A DNA stretch of 45,581 nt from Scleroderma bovista (Eukaryota; Basidiomycota; Agaricomycetes; Boletales; Sclerodermataceae): the NCBI GenBank assembly GCA_037178675.1, contig JAYMGJ010000158.1, forward strand, positions 1 through 45,581. The letters are read 5' to 3'. Positions 26,705 through 38,885 of the stretch are shown in pieces (the stretch's first letter is position 1; each line of letters starts with the position of its first letter). The notes beneath the pieces were generated by a model. That model was not told the DNA's origin and ran no database searches. It saw nothing but the letters and a program-made list of their open reading frames with translations. Position numbers and translations under genes: made by a program.

Positions 26705-27836
26705 ACGACAACCTGTTCTCTGGCCCGAAAACGGGAAGCAAAGCGAAGTTTGAGGACGGGATGCGGACTACTGAACGGGTCAGCTTTGCCGCACGAACAA
26801 GAGCGCGTCGAGCAAGGAAAGAGGAACCGCGTCAGTAGAGCTGTGTGAAACGTCCTTGCTTGGACCTAAGAGAGGGTGTGGTGGCCAGGAGTGAAGAAAC
26901 GATTGAGAGAGCCGCAGAGACCTGTTAAGAGATGGCAGGGGAATGCAGTGTGGGAGAAGCAAGGGTGCACTCTAATGCTCACTTGAAGTTCCTTTTCGCT
27001 GACAGAACAAGATATACCAGCCATTTTGACACGGAGAACAATACAGCTGCGCAGAGCGGTGCTCTGCTATTCGTTATCGATGCATATGCATGTCGTACAC
27101 CGAGGATCGCATTGATATCCTGAAGTCGTACTCACCTCCCAACTTGCACATGCGCTGCATTTCACAATCAGCCATTATCCTAGGTGCTTCAGTTAAGCTA
27201 ATGCCCTTGCCAGGACTGGATAGTAGTAATGAAAGTTTGATCGCCATTTCAAGCACTGTTGTGAGCGTGGCCATATCCTTCGTACCTATTTTCCAGCACA
27301 GATTAAATATGCCACTCATAGCCGATGATCCTGCCCGGCTTTCTTTGCAACTGCGGTGGGGCCCATGCACGGTAAACGTCTGGTGCACACCCGAGACCAT
27401 CGTCATGCTCGAAAACAGATTCTTCTAAATCTGACTGTTAGTACGATCTCCATGAGACCTTGAATTGATACCCACTTGGCCGAAGCAGTTCTACAATAGG
27501 GGCGTTAGATGTGCAATCGTTCAATCCAGATAAGTCCTTACTCAAAAGCCGCACAGACTTATAACTTCCATTTTTCATGCCATCTAGTAACATATTTCGG
27601 AGCCTGGGCTCACTCTTTATGATGATTTCGCATTCAATGAGACTGGTATACTTTGCGAGCAGGCGACTTCCCGACTGGTCAACAATGGCAGCAAGGAGGA
27701 GGGGTGGGAGCAGGTCGAAGTTCTGGGGAGTAAAGCAAAAGAGTGCACGAATCTCCTCGTCCAGTTTTTCGTGTGCTCCCTCTTCAAAGTCGTCATCAAC
27801 ACACTCCAGGTCTGTGGGTTTAGTATCGATCTTCAT
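26705..27836 (-). pseudogene. Duplicated unknown gene, copy A (nonsense-disabled)
   Basis: Starts at 27836 (MKIDTKPTDLECVDDDFEEG) and stays open through LDEEIRALFCFTPQNFDLLP and IIKSEPRLRNMLLDG to WRSY at 27438, where TAA replaces the CAA found in copy B. Similarity to copy B goes on past the stop, through LLSSPGKG and IMADCEMQRMCKLGG, to about 26705. The protein family was not recognised. It is acidic at the N-terminus, with no signal peptide or membrane segment. Inverted partner at 36876-37950. Confidence 0.6.
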
Positions 27837-28033
27837 GGGATAAAGAGAAGGTCTCTTACTCCTATACTTCTGAATTTGAATCTCCCTTCGACGAATTGAA
27901 ACTTGAATGATGTCACAGGAAGCATTTGGGGCAGCACCGCCACCATTCTTTGTTGGACGTCACGAGACCTGATCCTTGAAGCAGTCGATCGCCAGATAAG
28001 ACCCATCGTACCGCGCCTTTCTCTTTAACCAAC

Positions 28034-28725
28034 ATGACAGGCAACAGAGCAGAACCTGTCCACGCAACCAAGAAAAGGATCGTACATGCATCGGATGCTA
28101 TACCACCTCTCCCAGCCTTTTGTGCGTATCGCTTTGAAGCTTGAATATTTAACCTCACCCTTTCGTCACCATTACTCGGGACGACGTGTATCTCGTCATT
28201 TGGATCTGTGCATATAGCTCAAGCGGTGATATCCATGGGGCACATTTATGTCTCAGGGTGTATAGGTTGCTCGGATGACTATCTGGTCGTGCAGGGAGGA
28301 ATACAGAATCAGACTGTGGGTAAACCCTATCCATAACCTGGATCCCATTCCAATCTTCCCACACCTTTCGGATCCCTGTGCGCATGATAGCGCGCAGCAC
28401 TGGAGAACATATCCAAGATCCTTGATGCCGCTGGATCTGATATGAAGCATGTCATCAAAATGACGGTGTATCTCGTGCATATAGCAAAGGATTTCGAACT
28501 AATGAACGAGGTGTATGAGGAGGTATGTGGTCGTTCTCATCGCGTGATCCCTTCCGCTCCAGTCCCTGCTTCTGTCGTGATACTCACCGCTCGCACTAAC
28601 GAGGCTACATGCGCACAAAACAGTTTTTCCCGCATGGGAGTATGCCTGCACGGACGTGCATCGGTGTTTCTGCCCTCCCTATGGGTGCATTTGTCGAGAT
28701 AGAGTGTATCGCTGCGATTCCGTGA
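28034..28725 (+). CDS. RidA/YjgF/Mmf1-family enamine/imine deaminase
   Basis: Four small exons (28034-28121, 28218-28315, 28391-28522, 28624-28725) total 420 nt in exact phase and give 139 aa, the family's usual length. The family hydrolyses reactive enamine and imine intermediates from PLP enzymes, often in mitochondria. Motifs: RIVHASDAIPPLPAFSQAV, GHIYVSGCIG, QTRAALENISKILDAAGSD, HVIKMTVYL, and the C-terminal catalytic-arginine segment SMPARTCIGVSALP followed by VEIECIAAIP. The start ATG gives MTGNRAEPVHATKK. The usual Gln after VSG is Cys here. No targeting peptide is obvious. It lies next to copy A of the duplicated unknown gene, on the opposite strand. Confidence 0.85.
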
Positions 28726-29414
28726 AGCGGCGTTGTATACATGGGAACTTTGAGGAATGGTTTCTATATACCAGCAAATTTAGGCGTGCTTTTGATCTAT
28801 CACTTCGGCATTTCTTCGTTGTTGTGTACATAATCTAGACTGATTTACACACTGTAATTGTTGATTTCGTGAATAGAAGACCCATCAAGTTCATGAGGAG
28901 ACATGGACGTGCTAGATAAGTCAATACAAGTTCCCAAAGTATATAGGTACCACCAAATCCCGGCAGTACCGTAGTGTTGATATTTTCATGACTTACTAGA
29001 TCATTGGATGATATACAGGTGGTCGTCGCATTGGAATAGGTCGAAGCTCGGATATCGCAACATGGGGATGAGGCAGTGTCACGGGATTTGCCCAAGCGAA
29101 TGACAGTGTATCCAGTTCAGCAATGGGGGCTGACATCAACACCTAGACCTCGCACAAAGGCGAGATATGCAACAAGCAGAGAAGGCAGTACGAGATGCAT
29201 CGAGCCTCGAGGTAACTCAGAGAACCTTCACGTTGGAGTATCTTCCGTCATAGCATCTTAGTACTCACACCTCTAATCTGTTCTTTTGATCTATTGCGAC
29301 GGGGTTGATATCCTCCGCCGCACCCAATGCGACGAGAGCAAGACACAAACATGTGGCCACAAAGGGGTCTTATGTAAGAAATACATTTCATTACGTCATC
29401 TTCCCGTTGCGATC
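28726..29414. other. Intergenic between the RidA gene and yth1
   Basis: 689 bp with no recognised gene. It should hold the RidA 3' UTR and the yth1 promoter. Confidence 0.4.
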
Positions 29415-30567
29415 ATGTCCAACCCGCTCGCAGGACCGTCTCCCCTCAAGGATCTCATTCAGCCCCAGTTCCACCAGAACAACTTTTCAGAAGAACTCTA
29501 CATCAAGAACGAGCTCGGCCTCAAAATCGACAAAGGTGAGTCGAACCAGTGCTGGTGATGCTTTCCTCAATGCTCACAACCCCACGCAGACGATCAGATT
29601 TGCCGATTGTCTCTAAGCTCGACAGGATGTCCATTGGGACCGCTTCATTGTCCGCTCCGACATACAATCCCGTCCTCGCACAATTTCCAGCCGCCAAAGC
29701 AGCTCCCGACGCACCCACGAGATCGTGAACGTCTGGCAACTGTATGCAAGCATTGGCTGCGTGGTCTGTGCAAGAAGGGCGATGCGTGTGAGTTCCTGCA
29801 CGAGTATAACCTCCGACGGATGCCCGAGTGTTGGTGGTACGCTAAATACGGGTACTGCTCTGCGGGCGACGAGTGTCTGTATGCTCACCCACGCGAACGC
29901 CGGATAGAGTGCCCAGACTATAAGCGCGGGTTCTGCAAACTCGGTACGTCCTACTCATACATACGCGTGTTCATACAGAACCTGATACATACCTATTATT
30001 AGGACCAATATGTCCTCGCAAACACGTCCGTCGCGTCGTCTGCCAGCTCTACCTAACAGGCTTCTGCCCGCTCGGCCCGGAATGTCCCCGTGGCCAGTAA
30101 GTTAAACACACTTCCACGCCAATCAAGCATATGATACCGTGCGCGTGCTAACCTACTGGTATTAATACAGTCCTAAGCCTTCGCTCCCCTCTCCGAGCGC
30201 ATACGAGCCCCCTTCTCCCCCCGCGAACCGCGATCTTGGACCCCCGCCTCCAGGATACGGTCGCTACGCCGACTACGACCGCTCGAATGCCGGTGGTGGC
30301 GGTGGACAAGTCGGGATGCCAGGGAACGCCGGTCCGCCGCTAGGACCCAGACGGAACTTGGACGATGTCATGTGTTTCAAGGTATGGGTTTTTATCTATT
30401 CATTTCACGGGGTTGTTATCGATGGCTTACTAATGCAATCTTCGTCGTCGTCGTTGCAGTGCGGCGAAAAAGGCCACTATGCCAACCATTGCAGAAACAG
30501 AAATGTCCCTGGTAACCGGGGTGGCGTCGATCGCTCGAGGAGGTACGGGGGTACCGGCGAGGATTGA
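29415..30567 (+). CDS. yth1: CPSF30/Yth1, mRNA cleavage and polyadenylation zinc-finger subunit
   Basis: Five exons (29415-29535, 29590-29943, 30003-30096, 30171-30381, 30460-30567) give 295 aa. The protein binds the AAUAAA region within CPF/CPSF. Five CCCH fingers can be followed: CRLSLSSTGC region, CKHWLRGLCKKGDACEFLH, CWWYAKYGYCSAGDECLYAH, CPDYKRGFCKLGPICPRKH and CQLYLTGFCPLGPECPRGH. A Pro/Gly-rich linker follows, then a CCHC zinc knuckle CFKCGEKGHYANHC near the C-terminus, split by the last intron. Budding yeast Yth1 lacks the knuckle; animal CPSF30 and many filamentous fungi have it. No break is seen. Confidence 0.93.
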
Positions 30568-31923
30568 GGTCGATATTTCGACCGCGCGCGCGGTTGGTTA
30601 CTTACACTTGCAAGTGGAAAACCTCTAAAATAATGCGTCCGCGTCCGCGTACACGAAATCACAATCATATTTGCAGATCCTCAATGCATCATGAATCAAT
30701 GCATGCATATGTGAGAGTTTGACCTAACCGTATTGTAAGACGACAGATCTAATCATGATCATCATAAGTGTCCATATATGATGCGCAAGTCCATGGGCTT
30801 TTAAAAATACTATCTGCATGTAAAGTGGAGAGAAGGGCGGAGGGAGGGGGTGCATGCAGCAACGCGTATGTCGTACCTACCGGACGATATGCATCGTATG
30901 TATGTACTGTTACAAGAAGTCAGGGGGGGAAAGGACAAAAACCGAAAAAAAACGAAAGGTGGGGGCAGTACAACCGTTGGTGCTGCTGGCAGATGTGGCT
31001 TTTTGATGGGGTGGAGTGGAGTGAGATATATATATATATATGTGATTCGTGGTGGATGTGAGAGCTATGAGACGATTGAGGGGGTATAACGTCGGCACTA
31101 CGTACGTAGGTATTTTAGAAAAAGAAATGGGACCAACGTGCCACATTGATCATTGAAACAAGAGACAACAAGCGAACGGGGAACGGGGAACGAGTGAGCG
31201 AACAATTCTTGAATTGGGAATCTTGGTATTGGAACCAACAGGTAAAAGGGGGGAGGAGGGGACGAGAGGCAGGGCGGGTAACGGGCGGGTAGATAGTGCA
31301 CTGCGCTGATGCGCGAGGGGTGCGGATATGCATGTGGAATGAGCCCTTGAAATTGCCTGAGTGATCGTTCTATCAATTGGATCGTCGTCTCTGGGTGGTC
31401 CCAAGGTCCGTTTTTTTATTGCTCCTGGGCGGCTGGCGTGTGTGCTGCGGCGTGCGTAAGCAGGGTAGGGAGGGTTAGGGTCGCTGTGGCGCGGCGGCGC
31501 GGTCGAACGAATAAAAACGGGACGATGGATCGATCTTCTCCCTAAACCCCTGCATCACATCGCATCGCACCTGCAGACAAATAGGAGAAATGAACAAAAA
31601 AAAAAGGTGGTATAGCTCTACCGAACGTACGCCGCCATCTGATGGGGAAAAGGGGGTAAAGAAAGGGCAACAGATCAAAAACGAGAGGTAGAAAAGAGAG
31701 AGAGACCGTCCGTCATGATGCCAAGGTGGAGGGATGGTGAACGTGATGACAATGAGAGGGAAAAATTGAAAAAAGTGGCTTGACAAAAGTGTGATCCCTT
31801 CGTCTTCTCTTCTGCACGTCAAGGAAAAGACCATGCTAGGAGGCGAGGTGGACGTCGGCGTAGATCCGAGGAACAGGAGGCAGGGGCAGACAAATTTGAT
31901 GACATCGGGCAGCAGTCATCCCG
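30568..31923. other. Convergent 3' flanks of yth1 and the Bni4-like gene
   Basis: About 1.36 kb without a recognised gene. It contains a short TA run (about 31027-31041), an A-rich run at about 31600 and purine-rich stretches. ORFs here carry no family signature. Confidence 0.4.
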
Positions 31924-34900
31924 CTAGATGAAGAACTGTGTGCTATAGACGCCATCAGCCCCAGACCCAGCAAGCATCGCACAGAGCAAGGAAAATTAAA
32001 AGAGAGGGAAAAGAGTGGAGACACGCACTGCATCCGACTACACACGTGCACCTCCATCTCCTCCATCTTATATGAATTCAGTTCCTCCTTTATCCGCTGC
32101 GCCAGCGCAGGCGTCAATCTACTCCACGTCGCGGGCTCACTCCTCCGATCGTACACCGTCGACGAAAACGTATCATACACCGACAAGCTGTTCGCAAACA
32201 CCAACCGCTTCGCCGCCGTTGGTGATGTGCTGGAACGTGGGAGCGTCGCATTGGCAGGGATGGTGGACAGCACAGGGGCAGATGAATTAGGAAGGGAGAA
32301 GAGGGTGGAGTGGTGGGGTGATGATCGGCCAGAGTCTGTTTCGGAGGAAGTAGTGGGAGAGTAGTTAGAAGACGATTGCGAGGAGAGAGGTTCGTTACCT
32401 CCAGCCCCACCACCACCAGACGAATGTGAATGCCGATGCAGTCCGTCGATATGATCAGGATCAGGCGATGGCATCCTCGCAAGTGGTCCCAACTCGCCAG
32501 TCGTAGTGGGATGCGAATTGTACGAATTTGACCGGACACGTGAAGCAGTCGCAATGCCATCTTGGATGTACACTTCCTGGTCGTAGCTGCTTGCCCCTGT
32601 GTGTTTGCACGATTACTAATCGTGCTGGCACTGGAAAGGAGGACGCACGCACCTTTGAGAATCCCTTTGGCAGGCCGCGTACACTCAAGAGTCCGGCGCA
32701 TTGTTCTCGCCCACTCGACCACCTCCTCGTCATCACCCGTCCCCACATCCTCAGTCATCCTGGCACCAATAGGTGCCCGCACAGTGACATCTTCGTCCTC
32801 TTCCTCGCGCCACACCTCGTCGTCTTCCCATCCCTCCGAAATAAAGTTGCCCTGCTGCGCGTGTGGGTGTGCAGGTGAATGTGAGTCGTGATGCTCCGCG
32901 TCACTCCCCGAGTCCGAGTCGTCCTCAACGACAACCCGCCCGTCTTCCCCAACACCTCTGCGCACATACGCACCGTCCCGTCCAGTCGAAGTGTTCTTCT
33001 CCCACGTAGCAGGGACCGGAACATCCGTCCCATTCGCACCATTCGTCCCGTTCACCCCGTTCGCACCACTCCCCGACCCATTCACCCGTGCCTGCGCCTG
33101 CTGAGCCTGAGCTTGCGCCTCGGCCTCTCTCGCCTTCTCCCTAAGCGTGTGCTGCCTCACAAGCTTGGCAGCGGGACTCAGCCCACTCATACTCGCATCC
33201 GACCACTCTCCTCCCGATCTGTCCAGTTCTGCGACGGCATGGGAGATGGTGGGTTCGAGGACGGCGCCCTTGCCTGAGCCACCACCGGAGTCTTTGTTGC
33301 GCTTAGACTTGCCTTTTTTCTTGCCCGCCACGGTGGTGCCGTCGTCGTTCTCGCCCGTGGGAGTAGGGTTACCAGTGGCGGTATCGTTGTTATCGCGATC
33401 GCGATTCTTATCCTTGAACAAGGACGTTATCCCCGCCAATGAATTCCGCCTCGCAAGCTTCCCGATCGAGCCGATCTTGCGGATAACCACGGATGCAGAG
33501 GACATGGTTGATGAGAGCGAAATATTATCTGTAGATGCGTTGAGACGCGTGTTGAACAGAGAAGCTGCGCGGGATCGTTTTTTAGTGGTAGTGCTTCCTC
33601 CTGTAGGCGTTGTGCTCGACGCATCTGCGCCATCTGCGGGCGACGCAGTGCTGGGACTGGCAGCAGCACCGGTGCCGCTGGGCGATTTCCCTCCCTCACG
33701 TTCGTCCTCTTCGGTAAGAGCATGTGCGGCGCCGAGGGATAGGGCGCGTCTCAGTTTGCCTTTGAGACCTCCACTTCCCTTGACAGGTGCAGATCCGAGT
33801 GCCGTTCCTTCGAGCATAGTCGCCAGATCAGAATCGTCGCGGGACATGCGTTTTTCTGTGTGCGTGTGGATGCTGAGGGGGGCATGTGAGGGGGCAGATG
33901 GGTTAGCAGCAGGATTGGCGGAGGCGTTAGAATTGGCGCGTGCGACTGTCGAACCTTGGGAGAGGGGGGAAGGGCGGACAGGCCGAGCCTGCTGGTTCGA
34001 ATGCGAGTGGGTATGACTGTGAGAATGGGAATGGGACGAAGACGATGGTGCAGACGTGGCAGTCGTGGAAGAAGATATAGATGGCCGGGCCGTTCCGCCG
34101 GATGAAGCAGTCGAGGACGAGGACGTAGTGCGATGGTGTGGATGTGGACTCGACGGGGATGCATGGCTCGATGGTCGACCTGACGAGCCACTTGCGCTGC
34201 CTTTGCGAGTCCGGCTTGTCCCGTCGCCGGAGGGAGTCGTGTTCGCCTGCTGCTGCTGCTGCTGGGTCGAGGGAGAAGGAGACGTGCCCTTTGCCCGTGC
34301 AGATCCGTTGCCTTGCATGCTGCTCGTGCGCTGTCGACTGCCTCCTCCGCCACCGGTCGAGGACGAGCTCGAGTTGACAGACGTCGATGAGGCAGAGGCG
34401 TCACCGCGTGCATAGGGAGGCTGGAATGACGCACCCGTCCACCGTTCGCCATCCACCCGCCCAGAAGACGAGGGCTGTGGTCGGCGATATGGATGGAAGC
34501 CCTCGTACGGCGCACGGGGATTATCTGCCGAGGCCGTGCGCTGAATGTAGCCAGGAGCATGATGTGGATGGTGTTGATGCGGGTGGGGAGGTTGGTGGTG
34601 TTGCGGTGGGGGCGGCGTTCCACTCGGAAAAGGGTTGAATAGCTGGGCTGGGGGGAAGTAGTCTGCTGGGGACGCGGGTGCGGATGCTGTGCTTCTCTGC
34701 TGAGCTTGATGCGCTTGGGCTTGGGAGAACATCATGTGCTGGTAGGCCCACTGAGCGAGCTGTGCGTTTGTCGCGGGATCGAAGTAGGGGGTCTGGACGG
34801 GCTGGGGATGGTGGAGTGGGTATGGTTGTTGCTGGTGCTGGTTTTGGTAGAAGGGCGGGTAGAATGGTGCTGCTGATACCCAGGGTGCTTGTTGCTGCAC

Positions 34901-35002
34901 TGGGTAAGGGTACGGCTGCTGCTGCTGCTGGCTCTGCTGCTGGCCTTGCTGTTGCTGGTGTTCGTTTTCCATCTTCCAGTCTGCGGGGGCGACAAGGGCC
35001 AT
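31924..35002 (-). CDS. bni4: Bni4-like septin/bud-neck scaffold protein
   Basis: Three exons (35002-32653, 32596-32029, 31942-31924) give 978 aa from MALVAPADWKMENEHQ. An in-frame ATG at 35101 would add 33 residues, but that segment looks like 5' UTR. Most of the protein is low-complexity: Gln-rich, then Ser/Thr/Gly-rich, with a basic segment ARRNSLAGITSLFKDK and acidic GWEDDEVWREEEDEDV. The conserved part is at the end: AKRLVFANSLSVYDTFSSTV, then LTPALAQRIKEELNSYKME and the terminal MEVHVCSRMHTQFFI. This is the layout I know from Bni4, which targets PP1 and chitin synthase to the septin ring; the RLVF-type motif would be the PP1 docking site. The call rests on this C-terminal block. The 19-nt last exon supplies THFF-like TQFFI. 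Confidence 0.65.
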
Positions 35003-35101
35003 TCCCCCTCGAAAATGGGAAAAGTCGACTCTGTGCTTTTCGCTTTCCTCGTCGTACGGGCGCAAACACGCGCAAACACAATCCCCACCTCGGACATCCA
35101 A

Positions 35102-36875
35102 GACCGCGTCCTAACCACCCTAACATGGTCTACCAGGCCCGTAGTGCCTCTGCACTGTCACTTGAGCTCACCGGGAGCAGCGTGCACACAGCCTGAAGAC
35201 GCCTTTGGAACTCGCGTTCAGCTCTACGTGGTACATTCGACCCCGACTCAACCAAACGCCCGCTAGCACCAAACAGCGCCATGGTCTGCCGTACGCACTT
35301 TAAACGCTCTTCACCATAGTGTAATCACATGTTTACAGCACTAGTATCCCATCACTGCGGACAGAATCCAGTAAATCCTATCAAACAGCCATGAAGACTG
35401 CCTCGACGATTCGGATCGAAGTAGTGCGGTACCGTGCAGCCCAGGCTGTTCTTGGAAGCTTACTGTAACGCTTGAAATCTTGAGATCATCCAGCCTGTAA
35501 GGCAATCAATCAGTGACAAATCACGACACACTAACGTTTCTCAAACGGCATTGGCACCGCGCTGGGGACAAGGTCGGCCAACATTTCTGTTCTTGGTGGG
35601 TGGGATCGCTGCGGATCTCAATATACGAGCGCTAGATGGTTCGTCATCGTCTCCCGCCTTCGTCTGCTGACGGTGGTATGATAGCGCGGGGGCTCTTTGT
35701 CCGCCTTGTCAAGTTGGCAAAGAGAGCGTCACACTGCCTACGCAATACTCGTCGACTATCTGGTAGCACAAGCACCACTTTTCACCGTCTTCATTACCGT
35801 TGAAGTTAGCGCGCTATCAATGCATTTCGTGATTATTGGTGGCAACGACGTAGAATGGCAGGGGCCGCTTGTCATCCATGCTGTCGGCACTGTCTTGTAA
35901 TTGTTGTGGTCAGCGCACCAGCGTCTGCATACATGGTTGGGCGCCACCTTCAAGATCTGCACAAGCAACAAGCGGGATGGCTATTCACAGTACTCTTGCA
36001 CTTGAGCGAGCCCTCTCATTGGCTGATGAGTCAAGGTCTAAGCAAGCGCAATTTGAAGAGGTCTCACAGCATGACTTACCCAAGTCACTTTCTACCTCGG
36101 TGATGGCCTTTTCGCAGATAAGTTCGGGAACCCTGCCCACGTAAGATTTGGTCTCAAAGGGTGCCGCTAGCTAGTACCAGGCATAATGAATACCGAATCT
36201 TTTCAATGACACTCGGCATATCGCAGTTGAAAAAAAAAAAACATCCATTGACTCTTGATGTCGGAAATTGCACTGTTCAATGGGGCATCGATTGAAAAGA
36301 ACAAGCGACCAACGATCCAAATTTCCAAGATATACAGGATATATACCTCAAATGCTCCAACTCCCCAGCCCAATTCATTAGCCACGTGTCGTCGATTCCA
36401 GCAGAAGAGAAGGAAAGAGCGTGATAGATTTGCGCCAGTCTTGCCAAAGGGTTGCTAGCGGGGCTTGAAGTAGAATCTGTTGAATTTGGACTGCTGGAAA
36501 ACGCCATTTGCGATAGTTGCAAATACCAAAAGATTTATTTGAAACTCCGATCGGAGTTGTCCAGTAAGAACCTCTCAAGCAATTACGTCATGATCAGACC
36601 CCTTTTACCCAACGTCGTCCGTACATCAGTTCGAAATCCGATTATGCCCCGAACTTGTATGAATTGTGCTTAGGTCAGGACAAACCAGATGGTCTGGCAC
36701 GGAAGGCTTAGAAGCCCCGGAGGGCTCCTACGTGGAACTAATGGCATCGCCTTGAGCTCAATACTAACATGTTTCCCGATCTGAGCACCCCAAAACTTTG
36801 AAAGCAATCTATTAGTTAGTAAGTCAGAAAGAGGAGTTTTGAAATTGAACACCTCTAACTTCGTTCTCCATCACC
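35102..36875. other. Intergenic, including the Bni4-like promoter
   Basis: About 1.8 kb without a recognised gene. A 12-A run lies near 36230. Open frames at 35697-35900 and 36203-36578 show no family motif. Confidence 0.4.
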
Positions 36876-37950
36876 ATGGAGATTGATAAACTTCCAACAG
36901 ACCTGGAATGTGTTGAAGACGACTTTGAAGAGGGAACACACGAAAAACTGGACGAGGAGATTCGTGCACTCTTTTGCTTTACTCCCCAGAACTTCGACCT
37001 GCTCCCACCCCTCCCCTTGCTGCCATTGTTGACCAGTCGGGAAGTCGCATGGTCGCAAAGTATTCCAGTCTCATTGAATGCAAAATCATCATAAAGAGTG
37101 AGCCCAGGCTCCGAAATATGTTACCAGATGGCTCGAAGAATGGTTATAAGTCTGTGTGGCTTTTGAGTAAGCACGTATCTGGATTGAATGATCGCACATC
37201 TAACGCCCCCACTGTAGAAATGCTTCGACCAGGTGCGTATCAATCCAAGATCTCATGGAGATCGTACCAACAGTCGGGTTTAGAAGAATCTGATTTAGAG
37301 GATGACGATGATCTCGACTGTGTAGCAGGTAACCTTTACCGTGCATGGGCCCCACCACATTTGCGAGGAAAGGGCAGGATCATCGGCTACGAGTGGCATA
37401 TTTAATTTGTGCCGGAAAATTGGTACGAAGGGTATGCAACAGTGCATGAAATGGCGACCAAACTTTTAATACTACTATCCAGTCCTGGCAAGGGCATGAA
37501 TGTAACTGAAGCACTGAGGATAATGGCCGACTGTGAAATGCAGCGCATGTGCAAGTTGGGAGGTGAGTACGACTTCAGGATCCCTATCCGAAATGTGATC
37601 CTCGCCATAAAATACAACGAATAGCGGAGCACCGCTCGGTACAGCTATATTGTCAAGATGGCTGATATATCTTGTTCTGTCAGCGAAAAGGAACTTTGTA
37701 TTGTTACTGCCCACATTGCATTCCTCAGGCCATCTCTTAGCAGGCATCTGCGGCTCTCCTCACTCTTGCCCACTACGCCCTCTCTCAGATCCAAGCGAGG
37801 ACGTTTCACACAGCTCTCTGAGTGACGTGGTTCCTCTTTCCTTGCTCGATGCGCTGTTTTGTTCGTGCGGCAAAGCTGACCTGTTCAGTACCCATCCCGT
37901 CCTCACAGCTCGCGCTGTTACCCGTTCTCGGGCCGGAGAGCCACCCAACC
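36876..37950 (+). pseudogene. Duplicated unknown gene, copy B (frameshifted)
   Basis: Starts MEIDKLPTDLECVEDDFEEG. A one-base loss near 37010-37016 relative to copy A breaks the frame after NFDLLPP; the +1 frame then resumes AIVDQSGSRMVAKY and runs to YEWHI at 37405, reading through the CAA that is TAA in copy A. The downstream similar segment includes LLSSPGKGMNVTEALRIMAD and a possible donor after CKLGG. Family unknown. It is the inverted partner of 26705-27836. Confidence 0.6.
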
Positions 37951-38885
37951 CTCCTTTGTCTTGCCTATGTTCCATCCAGCTAGATCATGGGTCGCACATC
38001 AAAGTCATGGCAGACCGTAACCAAAAGAGGCCCTTGTTCCACCTTTGCCGCAATCTAGAGATCGGGAATTCCGTCACCTTGTATGCACTATCATAGGCCG
38101 GCCAGGTACTAATCTTAGAACATAGGAGATTGCACCGTATTCCATATATGGGCTACGATTGCTCAAACTCAGCGTCGTCGGTCCACTGTCCAAAACCGGC
38201 TATGTTGCCTCGATTTTCGGCCGATACCTCCTTATTACTTAAAAACGATGAATCAGAAGAACGAAGTTTATTTGAAAACCAATAAGATATGATCGTCACT
38301 CTTGGCAATGTTCTGGATCTTGGTATCCGAACCTTATCTCGGAATACACAGTGAGTGACTGTTCATGGGCTGGTTGGCGAGGGTGACGATATCTCGTAGA
38401 TCTTCAACCGTTGGGCACGTTCATGGTGTTGCGGTGTCAACGACATAGTATCAGGATGTTCGCCGGTGTGCCTTGGATGGTGCTCGTCATGCCTTAACGC
38501 GACTCTAACAGATCAAACAAGAGCAGAGTTACAAAAATCAGGACGAGAGTGTATGTGCATGGTGACAGGAGTGAGGGAGATACATAGCGCAATTGTGACG
38601 AAGAGCACAGACAACGTGCAGTGGCTTCAGTAACATCAGGAATAAAAAAAAACTTGTCATGAACCGTTAGCTCTATTTCCTAGCTGGAGGGGTGGACAAC
38701 AGGATAACTGAAGGACATAATACAGGGGTAGGTTTGTTGGTCTGTTCTGATTGAGGGATTCCGGGTTTCAAATAGGCATACTGGAAAAGGCGATCTAGAG
38801 TCCTGTGAAATTTTTCCATTAGTTATACCTTCGTTATGGACCCTAGTGAACTGACAATGGGAGCAACCAGCGGCCCATCAACTCA
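37951..38885. other. Intergenic, nothing recognised
   Basis: Between copy B and the 3' end of nitrate transporter 1. No coding signal was recognised. Confidence 0.4.

Noticed and set aside
31462..31480. Telomere-like GGTTAGGG
   Set aside because: A single near-match in a G-rich stretch, not a repeat tract.
33147..34016. 289-codon plus-strand ORF and its neighbours inside the Bni4-like gene
   Set aside because: Antisense shadows of a GC-rich, Ser/Thr-rich coding exon.
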